8,643 bases of DNA from positions 1 to 8,643 of the forward strand of contig CALNBU010000951.1 of the NCBI GenBank assembly GCA_937875615.1. Direction: 5' to 3'. The translations under genes were made by a program, and so were the position numbers. Position 1 is the first letter of the stretch; every line of letters starts with the position of its first letter. This DNA comes from an uncultured Archangium sp. GTDB lineage: Bacteria; Myxococcota; Myxococcia; Myxococcales; Myxococcaceae. Below the pieces are notes generated by a model that saw only the letters and a program-made list of their open reading frames with translations, was not told where the DNA came from and did no database searches. This document shows, piece after piece, positions 1 to 7,619 of the stretch.

Positions 1-3000
1 CGAGGGTGCCCAGCAGGCCATCCGGATACACGGCCTCCGACGCGAGCGCGCCCCGGGCCTCCTTGAGGACGGGGTACTCCTTCGGGCGGAAGCGGTTGAG
101 CGACTCGAGCGTCTGGCGGGTCCACTCGTTGGAGACGCGCAGCCGCTTCGATTCGGTCCACGCGGCGGAGTAGGTCTCGACGGCCTTGTCCTCGAGGGCC
201 ACCGTCTGGGCGGAGAGCGCGTCCTGGTAGGTGACCACCGCCTCCTCTCCCATGCGCTTGATCTCCGGGGGCACCGGCGTCTCGAGGATGGTCTGTGCGA
301 AGCGCTCGAGCGTGTAGCCCTTGCGGTAGAACGCGGCGAGGGTCCACTCCGCGCGCTTGTACCGAACCACCTGGTCGTAGGCGGTGTTGACCTTCTTCAC
401 CGCCTCCTTCTTGGCAGTGAAGGAGTTGGTGAGCGCCTTGCCGGTGCCGCCGATCTTCAGGCGGTCGAAGTCGGCGAAGACGAACTCGGCGAGCTGGAAG
501 CGCGCGTAGGCGGCCGCGTCGGCCGCGATGGGCGCGCCCTCCGGCACCAGCTTGCGCCGGTCGAACTCGTCAGCGGCGGCGGTCCACGCCTTCTTCGCCG
601 CGGCGTCGTTCTTGAGCTTCTTCTGCACGTCGCCGATGCGCTTGTGCGCGTCGATGACCAACTCCGCCTGGCTGCTCTTCGCCGAGAACTTCTTGATGAA
701 CTCGTTGAGCGCGGAGATCTGCTTCGTGCTGTCGCCCTGCTTCTCGTAGATGAGCGCGGCGCGGAACTGGTTCTTCGGCGCCTCTTCGCTGTTGGGGTAC
801 ACGTCGGCGTAGCGCAGGTAGGCCTGCGCGGCCTCGCCGTAGCGCTGCAGTCCTTCCAGCAGGCGCGCGGTGTTGAACAGTGCCGACTCGCGGTCCCTGG
901 AGCCCGGGTAGTCCTTCACCAGCTTCTGGTACTTCTCGATGGCCTTGTCGAAGTCGTAGGACTTCTCGGCGTTGACGGCCACGCGGAAGAGCGCGGCGTC
1001 GGCGAGCGTGGACTTCGGGTACTCGGCCACGATGCGCTCGTAGATCTTCAGCGCGGAGTCGAAGCGCTGCACGTTCTCGTAGCAGACGGCTGCGTTGTTG
1101 AGCGCCTTGTCGGCGAACTCGTGGCGCGGCTCCTCGGCCACCAGCTCGAGGTACTTCTTCGCCGCTTCGTCCCAGGAGCCCTTGCTCATCAGCTCCTCGG
1201 CCAGCTTGAAGCGGCCGCCGAGCTTGAACTTGGTCAGCTGCGCGTAGAGCTCGGACTTGGGGTCGATGACCTCGGTGTTGCTGGCCAGCTTCGCCGACAC
1301 CTCTTCGACGGCCTTCCAGTTCTTGTCGATGAGGTAGCTCTCGATGATGAGGTTGGTCGAGAAGCGCGCCACCTCCGCCTTCGGGTACGAGGTGACGATG
1401 GCCTCGAAGCGCGCGCGGGCCTCGTCGAACTGGTTGTGCGTGTAGAACAGCTCGGCGGCGCGGTAGGCGATGCCGGGCGCCTTGTCGTCGCCGGCCTTCG
1501 CCACCGCCACGTACTTGTCGGACGCGCTCACCAGCGCCTCTTCGCGCCTGGTCAACGGCACCGGCGTCACCGTCTCGCCCTCGGCGCGATCCGCCGAGCG
1601 CAGCACCGGCCAGCTCTTCGAGGCGCCTGCCTGGATGTCGGCGTCGAGCTGCTTCTGGGTGGCCAGCACCGCGGCGTAGGCGGCGTCGGAGCGGTACTTC
1701 ACGTCCTGGCCGGAGTCGCGCACCGCCGCGTAGTGCCGCCCCGCGGCCTCGAACTGGAAGGAGTTGTAGAGGCACTCCGCGAGATAGAACTCCATCTCGT
1801 AGGCGTTCTTGCTGCGGGGGAAGCGCTGCAGGTAGCCGTCGTAGGCCTTGGCCGCGGTCTCGAAGGCGGTGCGCGCCTGGTCGAACTTGCCCTCCTGCTT
1901 GTAAACGAGCGCCTGCTGGTGGTGGTAGATGGCCGTCGAATAGAGGCTCTTCTCCGCCAGCTCCTGCGCGGCGGTGATGACCTCCGGGTCGCGCTTCCAC
2001 TTGTCGTGCCACGGGGTGCCGGGCGTGAACATGTTGGCCAGCTTGCTGCTCTCCGCGAAGGCCTCGTCGAGGCGGCGGTCGCGCTCGTAGGCCTGCACGA
2101 TGCGCTGCTGAATCTTCGGCGCGTCCTTGTTGAGGGGGTCCTTCTGGAGCACCAGCCGGTAGGCCTCGATGGCCTCCGGGTGTCGGGTCTGGTCGAAGTA
2201 GACGTCGCCCATGCGCCGGTAGACCTCGCCCTCGTAGGGCCGTCCGCCGAGCGCGCCGAAGGTCTGCTGGGCCTTGGCCAGCGAGCCCCACTTCTCGTCG
2301 ACGAAGCTGATGGCGGTGTACTGGAGCGCCTCGGCGCGGAGATCTCCGCCCACCTCCTCGTCGTTCTTCCGCTTCGCCTCCGCCTGGTAGAAGTCGGCGA
2401 GGGTGATGAAGCGCGCCACCGCGTCATCGAAGCGGTCCATGCGGTAGTACACCCACCCCAGCTTGTAGAGCGCCTTGTCGTAGAGCGGATGCCTGGTGTC
2501 GGCCACCGCGTGCTCGTAGGCGTCGGCGGCGAGGGCCAGCGCGTCGGGCACGTCGTAGGCGTCGAAGTAGTACTCGCCGATGCGCACCCAGGCCTCGGTG
2601 GTGAACCTCGACTCCGGGTAGCGGGCGATGAGCTGCTGGTAGCTGCCGAGCGCGGTCTCGAAGTCTTCCTGTTTCTCCTGGCAGTAGCCCAACAGGTACC
2701 AGCTGGCGTCGTTCAGCTTGTAGGTGGGGAAGCGGTCGATGAGCTTCCGGTACAGCGCGATGGAGTCGTTGAAGTTGACCTTCGGCTCCGGCGGCGGCTC
2801 GACGTTCGAGGCCGGGTCGAGCTTGCGCAGCTGCTCCTCGTAGTCGCGCATGGCCACCGCCTGGTCGTCGGCCGACTTCTCGTAATAGAGCTCCGCCAGG
2901 CGGAACATCACGTCGGGCGTGTAGCGCGGGTCGTCGGGGTGCCGCTGGAGGAACTCCAGGAAGGCGGCGATGGCGTCGAGCCGCTCGCGCCGCTCCAGCA

Positions 3001-3334
3001 CCTCGAGGTCGCGGATGGCCTTCTCGTAGCTGTTGGCAAGCGCGTTGCGCTTCTCCTCGTACTTCTTCTCGACCAGCAGCTGCACCTCGCGCTTGAACTC
3101 CCGCGACTCCTGCTCGTAGGTCTCGATGGCGCGCGAGAGCTCCTCCAGCGCGGCCTGCTCTTCGGCTGTACCCAGGCCCTCGAAGTAGCGGCTCTTCGCC
3201 TTGGTGACCGGGGCGGCGTCGGCCTTGGCGTCGTCGAAGGCGCCGGCGTCGGGTACGCCCGCATCGGCCACGGTCTTCGACTGTGCGAACGCGGGCAGGG
3301 CGCCCAGGGCGATGAGGAGGAGCGCGCGCATCAT
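1..3334 (-). CDS. Very large exported TPR-repeat protein (C-terminus outside the window)
   Basis: One frame is open from the ATG at 3332-3334 to the left edge: 1111 codons without a stop, so the gene is truncated by the window and not broken. It starts MMRALLLIALGALPAFAQSK, a signal peptide cleaved probably after residue 17. There is no lipobox cysteine. An Asp/Ala-rich linker (22-46) leads to a charged helical region (57-118), then an alpha-solenoid of many TPR-like units to about residue 885. The clearest are AELYYEKS (147-154), NDASWYLLGYCQEKQEDFETALGSYQQLIARYP (208-240), YDKALYKLGWVYYRMDRFDDAVARF (285-309), YRRMGDVYFDQTRHPEAIEAYRLVLQKDP (372-400), ELFYTHNQFDEARARFEAIVTSYP (628-651), DKALNNAAVCYENVQRFDSALKIYERIVAEYP (742-773) and the unit at 778-810 ending KLVKDYP. 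Residues 895-1111 look like longer helical pairs. The TPR phasing and PxxxxxxxA linkers recall YbgF/BamD-type periplasmic TPRs. It overlaps the upstream gene by ATGA. A scaffold in a large envelope complex is likely; the partner is unknown. Confidence 0.93.
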   Translation of the reverse strand, partial: MMRALLLIALGALPAFAQSKTVADAGVPDAGAFDDAKADAAPVTKAKSRYFEGLGTAEEQAALEELSRAIETYEQESREFKREVQLLVEKKYEEKRNALANSYEKAIRDLEVLERRERLDAIAAFLEFLQRHPDDPRYTPDVMFRLAELYYEKSADDQAVAMRDYEEQLRKLDPASNVEPPPEPKVNFNDSIALYRKLIDRFPTYKLNDASWYLLGYCQEKQEDFETALGSYQQLIARYPESRFTTEAWVRIGEYYFDAYDVPDALALAADAYEHAVADTRHPLYDKALYKLGWVYYRMDRFDDAVARFITLADFYQAEAKRKNDEEVGGDLRAEALQYTAISFVDEKWGSLAKAQQTFGALGGRPYEGEVYRRMGDVYFDQTRHPEAIEAYRLVLQKDPLNKDAPKIQQRIVQAYERDRRLDEAFAESSKLANMFTPGTPWHDKWKRDPEVITAAQELAEKSLYSTAIYHHQQALVYKQEGKFDQARTAFETAAKAYDGYLQRFPRSKNAYEMEFYLAECLYNSFQFEAAGRHYAAVRDSGQDVKYRSDAAYAAVLATQKQLDADIQAGASKSWPVLRSADRAEGETVTPVPLTRREEALVSASDKYVAVAKAGDDKAPGIAYRAAELFYTHNQFDEARARFEAIVTSYPKAEVARFSTNLIIESYLIDKNWKAVEEVSAKLASNTEVIDPKSELYAQLTKFKLGGRFKLAEELMSKGSWDEAAKKYLELVAEEPRHEFADKALNNAAVCYENVQRFDSALKIYERIVAEYPKSTLADAALFRVAVNAEKSYDFDKAIEKYQKLVKDYPGSRDRESALFNTARLLEGLQRYGEAAQAYLRYADVYPNSEEAPKNQFRAALIYEKQGDSTKQISALNEFIKKFSAKSSQAELVIDAHKRIGDVQKKLKNDAAAKKAWTAAADEFDRRKLVPEGAPIAADAAAYARFQLAEFVFADFDRLKIGGTGKALTNSFTAKKEAVKKVNTAYDQVVRYKRAEWTLAAFYRKGYTLERFAQTILETPVPPEIKRMGEEAVVTYQDALSAQTVALEDKAVETYSAAWTESKRLRVSNEWTRQTLESLNRFRPKEYPVLKEARGALASEAVYPDGLLGTL

Positions 3335-5673
3335 TCGACGTCCTGCAGCACTTCGCGGAACTCGTCATCGAGCTGCTTGAGGTCGCGGTCCTTCTTCGCG
3401 CTCAGGCTCTGGATGCTGGTGGTCTTGTCCTGCTTGCGCTGGAACGACACGTCGACCACGCCGACGTCGGCCTTCAGCACCAGGTCGTAGAAGCTCTGTC
3501 GCACGCGCTTGAAGCTGTCGAAGGCGATGCGGCCCACGAGGTTCCGGGTGTGGCCGGTGACGTCGCCGGTCTCGCCGCGGTAGCTCTCCAGCAGCTGTTG
3601 CTCGGCCAGTACCTGCTCGCGGAGCCGCGTCGCCTTCTGCGCCACCCGGGTGCGGACGATGTCCTTGCTGCGCGTCACCCGCTCGCGCAGGGCGTGGAGC
3701 TCGGCGCGCATCCCGTCGGCCCGGCGCAGCGCGTCGGTGGCGTCGGCGCTCAGGCCGCCGCGGGCCGAGGCCAGGAGCAGCCGCTCGCTCTCCAGCAACT
3801 TCGCGTAGTCGGCCTTGAGCTGGCCCTCGCCGCCCACCGCCTTGTCGGCGTTGTTGCGCTCCGCCAGCAGTTGGATCCGCAGCTCGTCGAGCTCGCTCTG
3901 CATGGCCTCGATGGCGGCGTGCTCCAGCGAGACCCGCTCCAGGAACGCCTTCTCGTCGTCGGGCGCGCGCGGCCGCTGCTTCTTCGTGTCATCGACGTAC
4001 TTGCGGATGGCCGTCAGCTGGGCCGACTGGGACTGGGCCTGGATTCCAAGCTGGAAGGCCTGCTTCTCCAGCGCGTCGATGGTGGCCTGCATGCGCTCCT
4101 TGCGCGCGCGCACCTGCGCGTCGGTTGTGGGCAGGGTGTCGATGCGGGCCTTCAGGGCCGCCTGCCCCTCCTTGAGTTGCTTGAGCTGCGCGTGTTGATC
4201 GGCCGAGAGCCGCCCGCTCACCAGCCCTTCCTCGATGCGGGTGAGGTTGGCCTCCGCCCGCGTGAGCTGGGTGTCGACCGCGTCGGCGCGGGTGTAGCCC
4301 TCCTGGAGGATGGGGAAGCTCTCCACCCCGCGCTCTTCGAGCGACTTGAGGATGCGGTCGGCGATGGCGCGCGACTCCTCGATGCCCTTGCGGCTCAGGT
4401 CGAGCGCGGAGGTGATCTCCACCGCGTCGTTCACCTCGTCGCGGGTGCTGGCCCACTTCAGCGCTGCGGGCGGGAGCAACCGGGTGACGTCGAGGGACTT
4501 CTCGTTCCGCGCCAGCAGCTCGTCGAAGTACTGCACCGGGTCGTCGCTGATGCGCAGCAGCGCGTCGATCTCGTCGTGCACCGGCGCGTAGGAGTTGATG
4601 ACCTGGTTGTAGGTGTTGAGCGCTTCGTCGTACTTGCCGAGCTTCTGCAGCAGCGTGCCCTGGAGGATGAGCGCCTCCGGCGCGAGCACCGAGTCCTCCG
4701 CCACCAGCAGCAATACCTCGGTGGCGTTGCGGGCCTTCTCCAATTCGCCCTTGCGCACGAAGCTCCAGGCCTGCTCGTAGAGCGCGTCGGGGAAGCTGTC
4801 GGACTCTCGCGAGACCTGCGCGTAGCGGTCGATGGCCTCGTCGTAGCGGGCGGTCTCGAAGTACACGCGCCCGAGCGAGAGCTGCGCGAGGTCGATGACC
4901 GCGCGGTCCCGCTCGTCGCGCGGCGCGCCGGCCGTCACCTGACCGAAGTGGCTCAGCGCCTCGTCCCAGTTCTTGAGCCGCACCGCGCCGACGCCCAGGA
5001 AGTAGCGGGCCTGCAGGTGCAGCGGGCCGTTGGGGTCCTGCGCGAGCTGGGTGAAGACCGCCGTGGCGCGGCTGACGCGCTCCTCCAACGACAGGTCGCC
5101 GCGGCGGAAGAGCCACTTGGCGTACACGTAGGCGAGCTCCGGGGGGAGGGTGCCGCCGGAGAGCCCGCGCGCCTGGGTGATGTAGTCGTCGATGCCGGAG
5201 AACTCGTTGAGGCGCCCGGCGATCTCCAGGTAGCGGGCCAGGGCCTCTCGGTAGCGCGCGCCGTTGAGCGCCAGCAGCTGCCGCAGGTAGAGGCGGGCGC
5301 CGAGGTAGTTCTTCTGCTGGTAGAGCGAGCCGCTCAAATAGAAGAGCGCGTCTGCGTACTTCGGGTGGTGCTGGAAGTCCTTGTTGGCGACCAGATCGTA
5401 GAAGAGCACCGCCGCGGTGGCGTAGTCGTTGAGCAGGTACTGGATCTCTCCGTCGGAGAAGCGCTGGAGCCGCGCCGCCTCTTCGGAGGTCTCTTCGCGC
5501 AGCGTGTACTGCTTTTCGACCAACTCGATGTTGGCGCGGGCCGTCTCGGCCTGCTTCGCCACCTCGTCGAGTTGGCTGGAGAGCTCGGCGGCAGAGAGCT
5601 TACCGCGCTGCGCCATGGCGGGCGCAGTCACACCGAGGGCGAGCATGAGGACAGCCGCGGTGGCGCGATGCAT
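3331..5673 (-). CDS. Exported TPR plus long coiled-coil protein, unknown function
   Basis: The 780-residue protein has a clear signal peptide: His2-Arg3, a hydrophobic core at about 5-18, and a cleavage site APAMA/QR after residue 21. It contains no cysteine and no second membrane segment, so a soluble periplasmic protein is likely. Residues 28-70 form a charged helix. About 74-365 is an alpha-solenoid of degenerate TPR units: DYATAAVLFYDLV (83-95), ADALFYLSGSLYQQKNYLGARLYLRQLL (107-134), ARYFLGVGAVRLKNWDEALSHFGQV (222-246), LGRVYFETARYDEAIDRYAQV (267-287), ALYEQAWSFVRKGELEKA (297-314) and LQGTLLQKLGKYDEALNTYNQVI (337-359). About 410-705 is mostly coiled coil, broken at SGRLSADQ (487-494), LPTTD (514-518), QRPRAPDD (566-573) and the Gly-rich spot near 638-642. 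A separate C-terminal part (706-780) ends in DLKQLDDEFREVLQDVE. No catalytic motif is visible; a scaffold role is inferred. The start fits the signal peptide, and the stop overlaps the next start as ATGA. Confidence 0.92.
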   Translation of the reverse strand: MHRATAAVLMLALGVTAPAMAQRGKLSAAELSSQLDEVAKQAETARANIELVEKQYTLREETSEEAARLQRFSDGEIQYLLNDYATAAVLFYDLVANKDFQHHPKYADALFYLSGSLYQQKNYLGARLYLRQLLALNGARYREALARYLEIAGRLNEFSGIDDYITQARGLSGGTLPPELAYVYAKWLFRRGDLSLEERVSRATAVFTQLAQDPNGPLHLQARYFLGVGAVRLKNWDEALSHFGQVTAGAPRDERDRAVIDLAQLSLGRVYFETARYDEAIDRYAQVSRESDSFPDALYEQAWSFVRKGELEKARNATEVLLLVAEDSVLAPEALILQGTLLQKLGKYDEALNTYNQVINSYAPVHDEIDALLRISDDPVQYFDELLARNEKSLDVTRLLPPAALKWASTRDEVNDAVEITSALDLSRKGIEESRAIADRILKSLEERGVESFPILQEGYTRADAVDTQLTRAEANLTRIEEGLVSGRLSADQHAQLKQLKEGQAALKARIDTLPTTDAQVRARKERMQATIDALEKQAFQLGIQAQSQSAQLTAIRKYVDDTKKQRPRAPDDEKAFLERVSLEHAAIEAMQSELDELRIQLLAERNNADKAVGGEGQLKADYAKLLESERLLLASARGGLSADATDALRRADGMRAELHALRERVTRSKDIVRTRVAQKATRLREQVLAEQQLLESYRGETGDVTGHTRNLVGRIAFDSFKRVRQSFYDLVLKADVGVVDVSFQRKQDKTTSIQSLSAKKDRDLKQLDDEFREVLQDVE
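3341..3344 (-). promoter_or_regulatory. Ribosome binding site of the large TPR protein
   Basis: AGGA on the minus strand, in the last codons of the upstream gene. It lies 6 bases before the ATG at 3332-3334 and 9 bases before a second ATG at 3329-3331. Either start is possible; they differ by one methionine. Confidence 0.5.
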
Positions 5674-5680
5674 GGCGGAC

Positions 5681-5758
5681 CTAGCTCTCCGGCGACCCGC
5701 GTCGCGCCCCGGTGCCGCTGCTGTCTCGTCGCTCGCGCACAGGTTCGCTCGCTTCCAT
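5681..5758 (-). CDS. Possible 25-residue micro-ORF in the gap between two envelope genes
   Basis: The 87-base space between the 230-residue protein gene and the 780-residue protein gene contains an ATG two bases after the first stop (TGA CC ATG). It is followed by 25 open codons and a TAG only 7 bases before the next ATG. The product would start MEASEPVRERRD and is rich in Arg, Ser, Glu and Gly, with no hydrophobic segment. A GAAGG lies 9 bases upstream. Its stop overlaps the region holding the GGAGAG that should serve the next gene, so, if translated, it could act as a coupling leader that keeps ribosomes on the message. Short open frames arise easily in GC-rich DNA, so it may be spurious. 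The argument for it is the fit of both ends, not the amino-acid sequence. Confidence 0.25.
   Translation of the reverse strand: MEASEPVRERRDSSGTGARRGSPES
5685..5690 (-). promoter_or_regulatory. Likely ribosome binding site of the 780-residue TPR protein
   Basis: GGAGAG on the minus strand, 11 bases before the ATG at 5671-5673. It sits just upstream of the TAG of the micro-ORF. The spacing is longer than ideal; a nearer AGG (6 bases before the ATG) is the alternative. Confidence 0.4.
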
Positions 5759-5760
5759 GG

Positions 5761-6453
5761 TCACTTGCCTTCGGACGCGCCGGCCGCGTCGCCTTCTTTC
5801 CTGGCGGCGGCGTCCTTGGTCGCCGTCACCTCGAAGCCGATGCTCGGCTTGTCTTTCAAATCGGTGGTGATGCCGCCCTTTTCGTAGCCGGAGACCTTCA
5901 CGGTGGTCACTTTTCCGGCCTCGGCGTTGAAGGTCTGGTTCGACTGCAGCTTGAACTTGTACCCCTCGAGGTAGCTGAAGATGCCGTAGCCGTGGCCCCG
6001 GTACACCATGCGCACCGCGATCTGGTGGTTGCCGGGGACGATGCGCCCGTTGAAGATCTCGAACTCTTCCTTCTTGTCGAGGTCGCCGTTGGCGTCGACC
6101 TTGGTGAAGATGGGCGCGCCGTCGAGCGCGTAGGCCACCGACTCGAGCACGAACTGCGCGCCCATGTCGTTCTTGTGCACGATGACCGCGCGGGCGCCCG
6201 ACGAGAGGTCGCCGCCCAGCACCGTTTCCTGCAGGAGCAGCAGGCGGGCCTTGGTACGGAAGATCTTCTCCTTGAGGTCCACCACCTGCTCTTCCAGGGT
6301 CTTGACCCGGGTAGAGAACGCCTCGTCGGCGGTCTGCGCGTCGACCGGCGCCGCCGCAGGGACCTCTTCGGTGGTCGGGGCGGCCTGGGCGAACGCGAGC
6401 GCCGCCGACAGAACCACTCCAACCTGCAGCAGTCTGCCCCCCGGGCGGCCCAC
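5761..6453 (-). CDS. Exported coiled-coil/beta-rich protein of unknown function, downstream of mglA
   Basis: I do not recognise a named family. The 230-residue product begins with an apparent signal peptide: Arg3 and Arg7, a hydrophobic core at 8-22, and a likely cleavage at AQA/AP near residue 24. No Cys is present, so it is not a lipoprotein. A Pro/Ala-rich linker follows (25-44), then a heptad-like coiled coil (about 47-79, TRVKTLEEQVVDLKEKIF...). Next is a beta-rich region (about 85-212) with an acidic loop VDANGDLDKKEEFE (119-132), alternating strands around GNHQIAVRMVYRG (141-153), and GKVTTVKVSGY (180-190). The C-terminus is Lys/Ala/Gly-rich and probably disordered. The start is GTG, two bases after the mglA stop. 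GGGCGGG lies upstream within the end of mglA, but translation is likely coupled to mglA. The product is probably periplasmic or bound to the envelope surface. Co-expression with MglA suggests a polarity or motility role; that is inference. Low-complexity Ala/Pro stretches may attract misleading automatic names. Confidence 0.85.
   Translation of the reverse strand: MGRPGGRLLQVGVVLSAALAFAQAAPTTEEVPAAAPVDAQTADEAFSTRVKTLEEQVVDLKEKIFRTKARLLLLQETVLGGDLSSGARAVIVHKNDMGAQFVLESVAYALDGAPIFTKVDANGDLDKKEEFEIFNGRIVPGNHQIAVRMVYRGHGYGIFSYLEGYKFKLQSNQTFNAEAGKVTTVKVSGYEKGGITTDLKDKPSIGFEVTATKDAAARKEGDAAGASEGK
5768..5772 (-). promoter_or_regulatory. Shine-Dalgarno-like site before the possible micro-ORF
   Basis: GAAGG lies within the last codons of the 230-residue protein gene, 9 bases before the ATG at 5756-5758. 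It is the main support for translation of the 25-codon micro-ORF. It is also in ordinary coding sequence (Glu-Gly codons), so it may be accidental. Confidence 0.3.
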
Positions 6454-6455
6454 GG

Positions 6456-7046
<591 letters not shown>

Positions 7047-7053
7047 TGAAGGG

Positions 7054-7058
7054 CCCCT
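7054..7058 (-). promoter_or_regulatory. Ribosome binding site of mglA
   Basis: AGGGG on the minus strand ends 7 bases before the mglA ATG, within the 15-base mglB-mglA gap. This is one of the best-placed Shine-Dalgarno sequences in the window and fixes the mglA start. Confidence 0.7.
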
Positions 7059-7061
7059 GCC

Positions 7062-7541
7062 TTACTCGCTGAAAAGGTTGTCGATGTCGGCGTCGGAGAT
7101 CTCGGCGAACGGCGACCCGGCTCCCGGCGCCGACTGGCGCGCGTTGAGCGCCACGAAGATCTTCTCGAGCTCGTCAGAGGCCTTCTTGATGCGCAGGCGC
7201 ACCAGCCCCAGTGACGTGCGGTTGTCAAAGATGACCACCAGCACCACGCGGCCGCCCACCAGGGTCATGTAGAGCGAGTCCTTCGCGCCTTCATGAAACT
7301 GGTTGGGGAACTCGTTCTCGCCGATGAGCTTGGCCAGACCGCCCATGGCCGCCACGTTTCCGGCGGTGAGCGACGCGAGCGAGGTGGTGTCGATGTTGTG
7401 GGTCTGCCCCGCCGCGGCGATCAGCTGACCGTTCTTGTCGACCAGGAAGACGACCTTCGCGTTGGCGTCTTTCGTGAGCCGATCACACACCGCGTTGATG
7501 CGGTGGAACTCCTCTTCGTACATCACCAGCTGCGCAGCCAT
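7062..7541 (-). CDS. mglB: MglB, roadblock/LC7 GTPase-activating protein for MglA
   Basis: In Myxococcus xanthus MglB is the GTPase-activating protein of MglA. It concentrates at the lagging pole and keeps active MglA at the leading pole, so controlling polarity and reversals. This 159-residue protein has the length I recall for the M. xanthus one. The roadblock/LC7 fold covers about residues 5-130: a first helix (EEEFHRINAVCDRL), the strand VVFLVDKNGQLIAAAG (30-45), the central helix from about 52 (TTSLASLTAGNVAAMGGLAKL) and strands DSLYMTLVGGRVVLVVIFD (88-106). The tail (about 135-159) ends in FAEISDADIDNLFSE; in M. xanthus the C-terminal segment contacts MglA and tunes GTP hydrolysis and exchange. 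The start ATG gives the familiar beginning (MxxQLVMYEEEF). mglA follows 15 bases later. The identification is essentially certain; the least familiar stretch is 131-138, in the linker before the tail. Confidence 0.98.
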   Translation of the reverse strand: MAAQLVMYEEEFHRINAVCDRLTKDANAKVVFLVDKNGQLIAAAGQTHNIDTTSLASLTAGNVAAMGGLAKLIGENEFPNQFHEGAKDSLYMTLVGGRVVLVVIFDNRTSLGLVRLRIKKASDELEKIFVALNARQSAPGAGSPFAEISDADIDNLFSE

Positions 7542-7619
7542 GCCGTGGAGTTGCTCCCGTGAAGGAAAACGACCGTGCGGATCTACCAGAAGCGAGAGGG
7601 TCGTGCACGTTCAACGAAG
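7542..7619 (-). promoter_or_regulatory. recR-mglB intergenic region, possible mgl promoter/leader
   Basis: This 78-base gap between recR and mglB is one of the two widest gaps in the window, and the only one ahead of the polarity genes, so it is the natural place for an mgl promoter. On the minus strand there is a TTGAAC (7609-7614) that resembles a -35 box, but the hexamer 17 bases on (7586-7591, TTCTGG) is a poor -10. A better TAGATC (7580-7585) sits too far away, with a 23-base spacer. An 8-base perfect palindrome, CGTGCACG (7602-7609), overlaps the end of the -35-like box. A GGGAG (7554-7558) lies 12 bases before the mglB ATG and is the likely ribosome binding site. The existence of a promoter here is an inference from spacing; the motifs themselves are weak. 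Transcription could also simply read through from recR. Confidence 0.3.

Noticed and set aside
570..2291. Minus-strand open frame of about 573 codons (also 1699-2427, 2424-3368 and 3989-5116)
   Set aside because: These are other reading frames inside the TPR genes. Their products are Arg/Gly/Ala/Pro/Ser-rich with no domains, while the overlapping correct frame is continuous and TPR-like.
644..3490. Plus-strand open frame of about 948 codons opposite the large TPR gene
   Set aside because: The minus-strand frame gives a clear signal peptide and TPRs over its whole length. The plus-strand product is a featureless Leu/Val/Arg/Gly/Ala-rich chain, as expected for the antisense of GC-rich codons, and has no recognisable domain.
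1..5673. Naming the TPR genes after known gliding proteins such as AgmK/GltI or AglT/GltE
   Set aside because: TPRs and export are shared features, but I cannot align to those proteins here. Those genes lie elsewhere in M. xanthus as far as I recall, and the 780-residue protein and the large protein lack a lipobox as would be expected for GltE. The name would be a guess.
1..5673. Recurring short DNA similarities such as variants of tcgtagcgg on the plus strand
   Set aside because: They come from repeated TPR codons (Arg-Tyr-Asp/Glu-Glu-Ala type) and are not a separate DNA repeat family.
7580..7614. A definite sigma-70 promoter for mglB
   Set aside because: The -35-like and -10-like hexamers have either a poor -10 match (17-base spacer) or a wrong spacing (23 bases). 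I list only a possible regulatory region.
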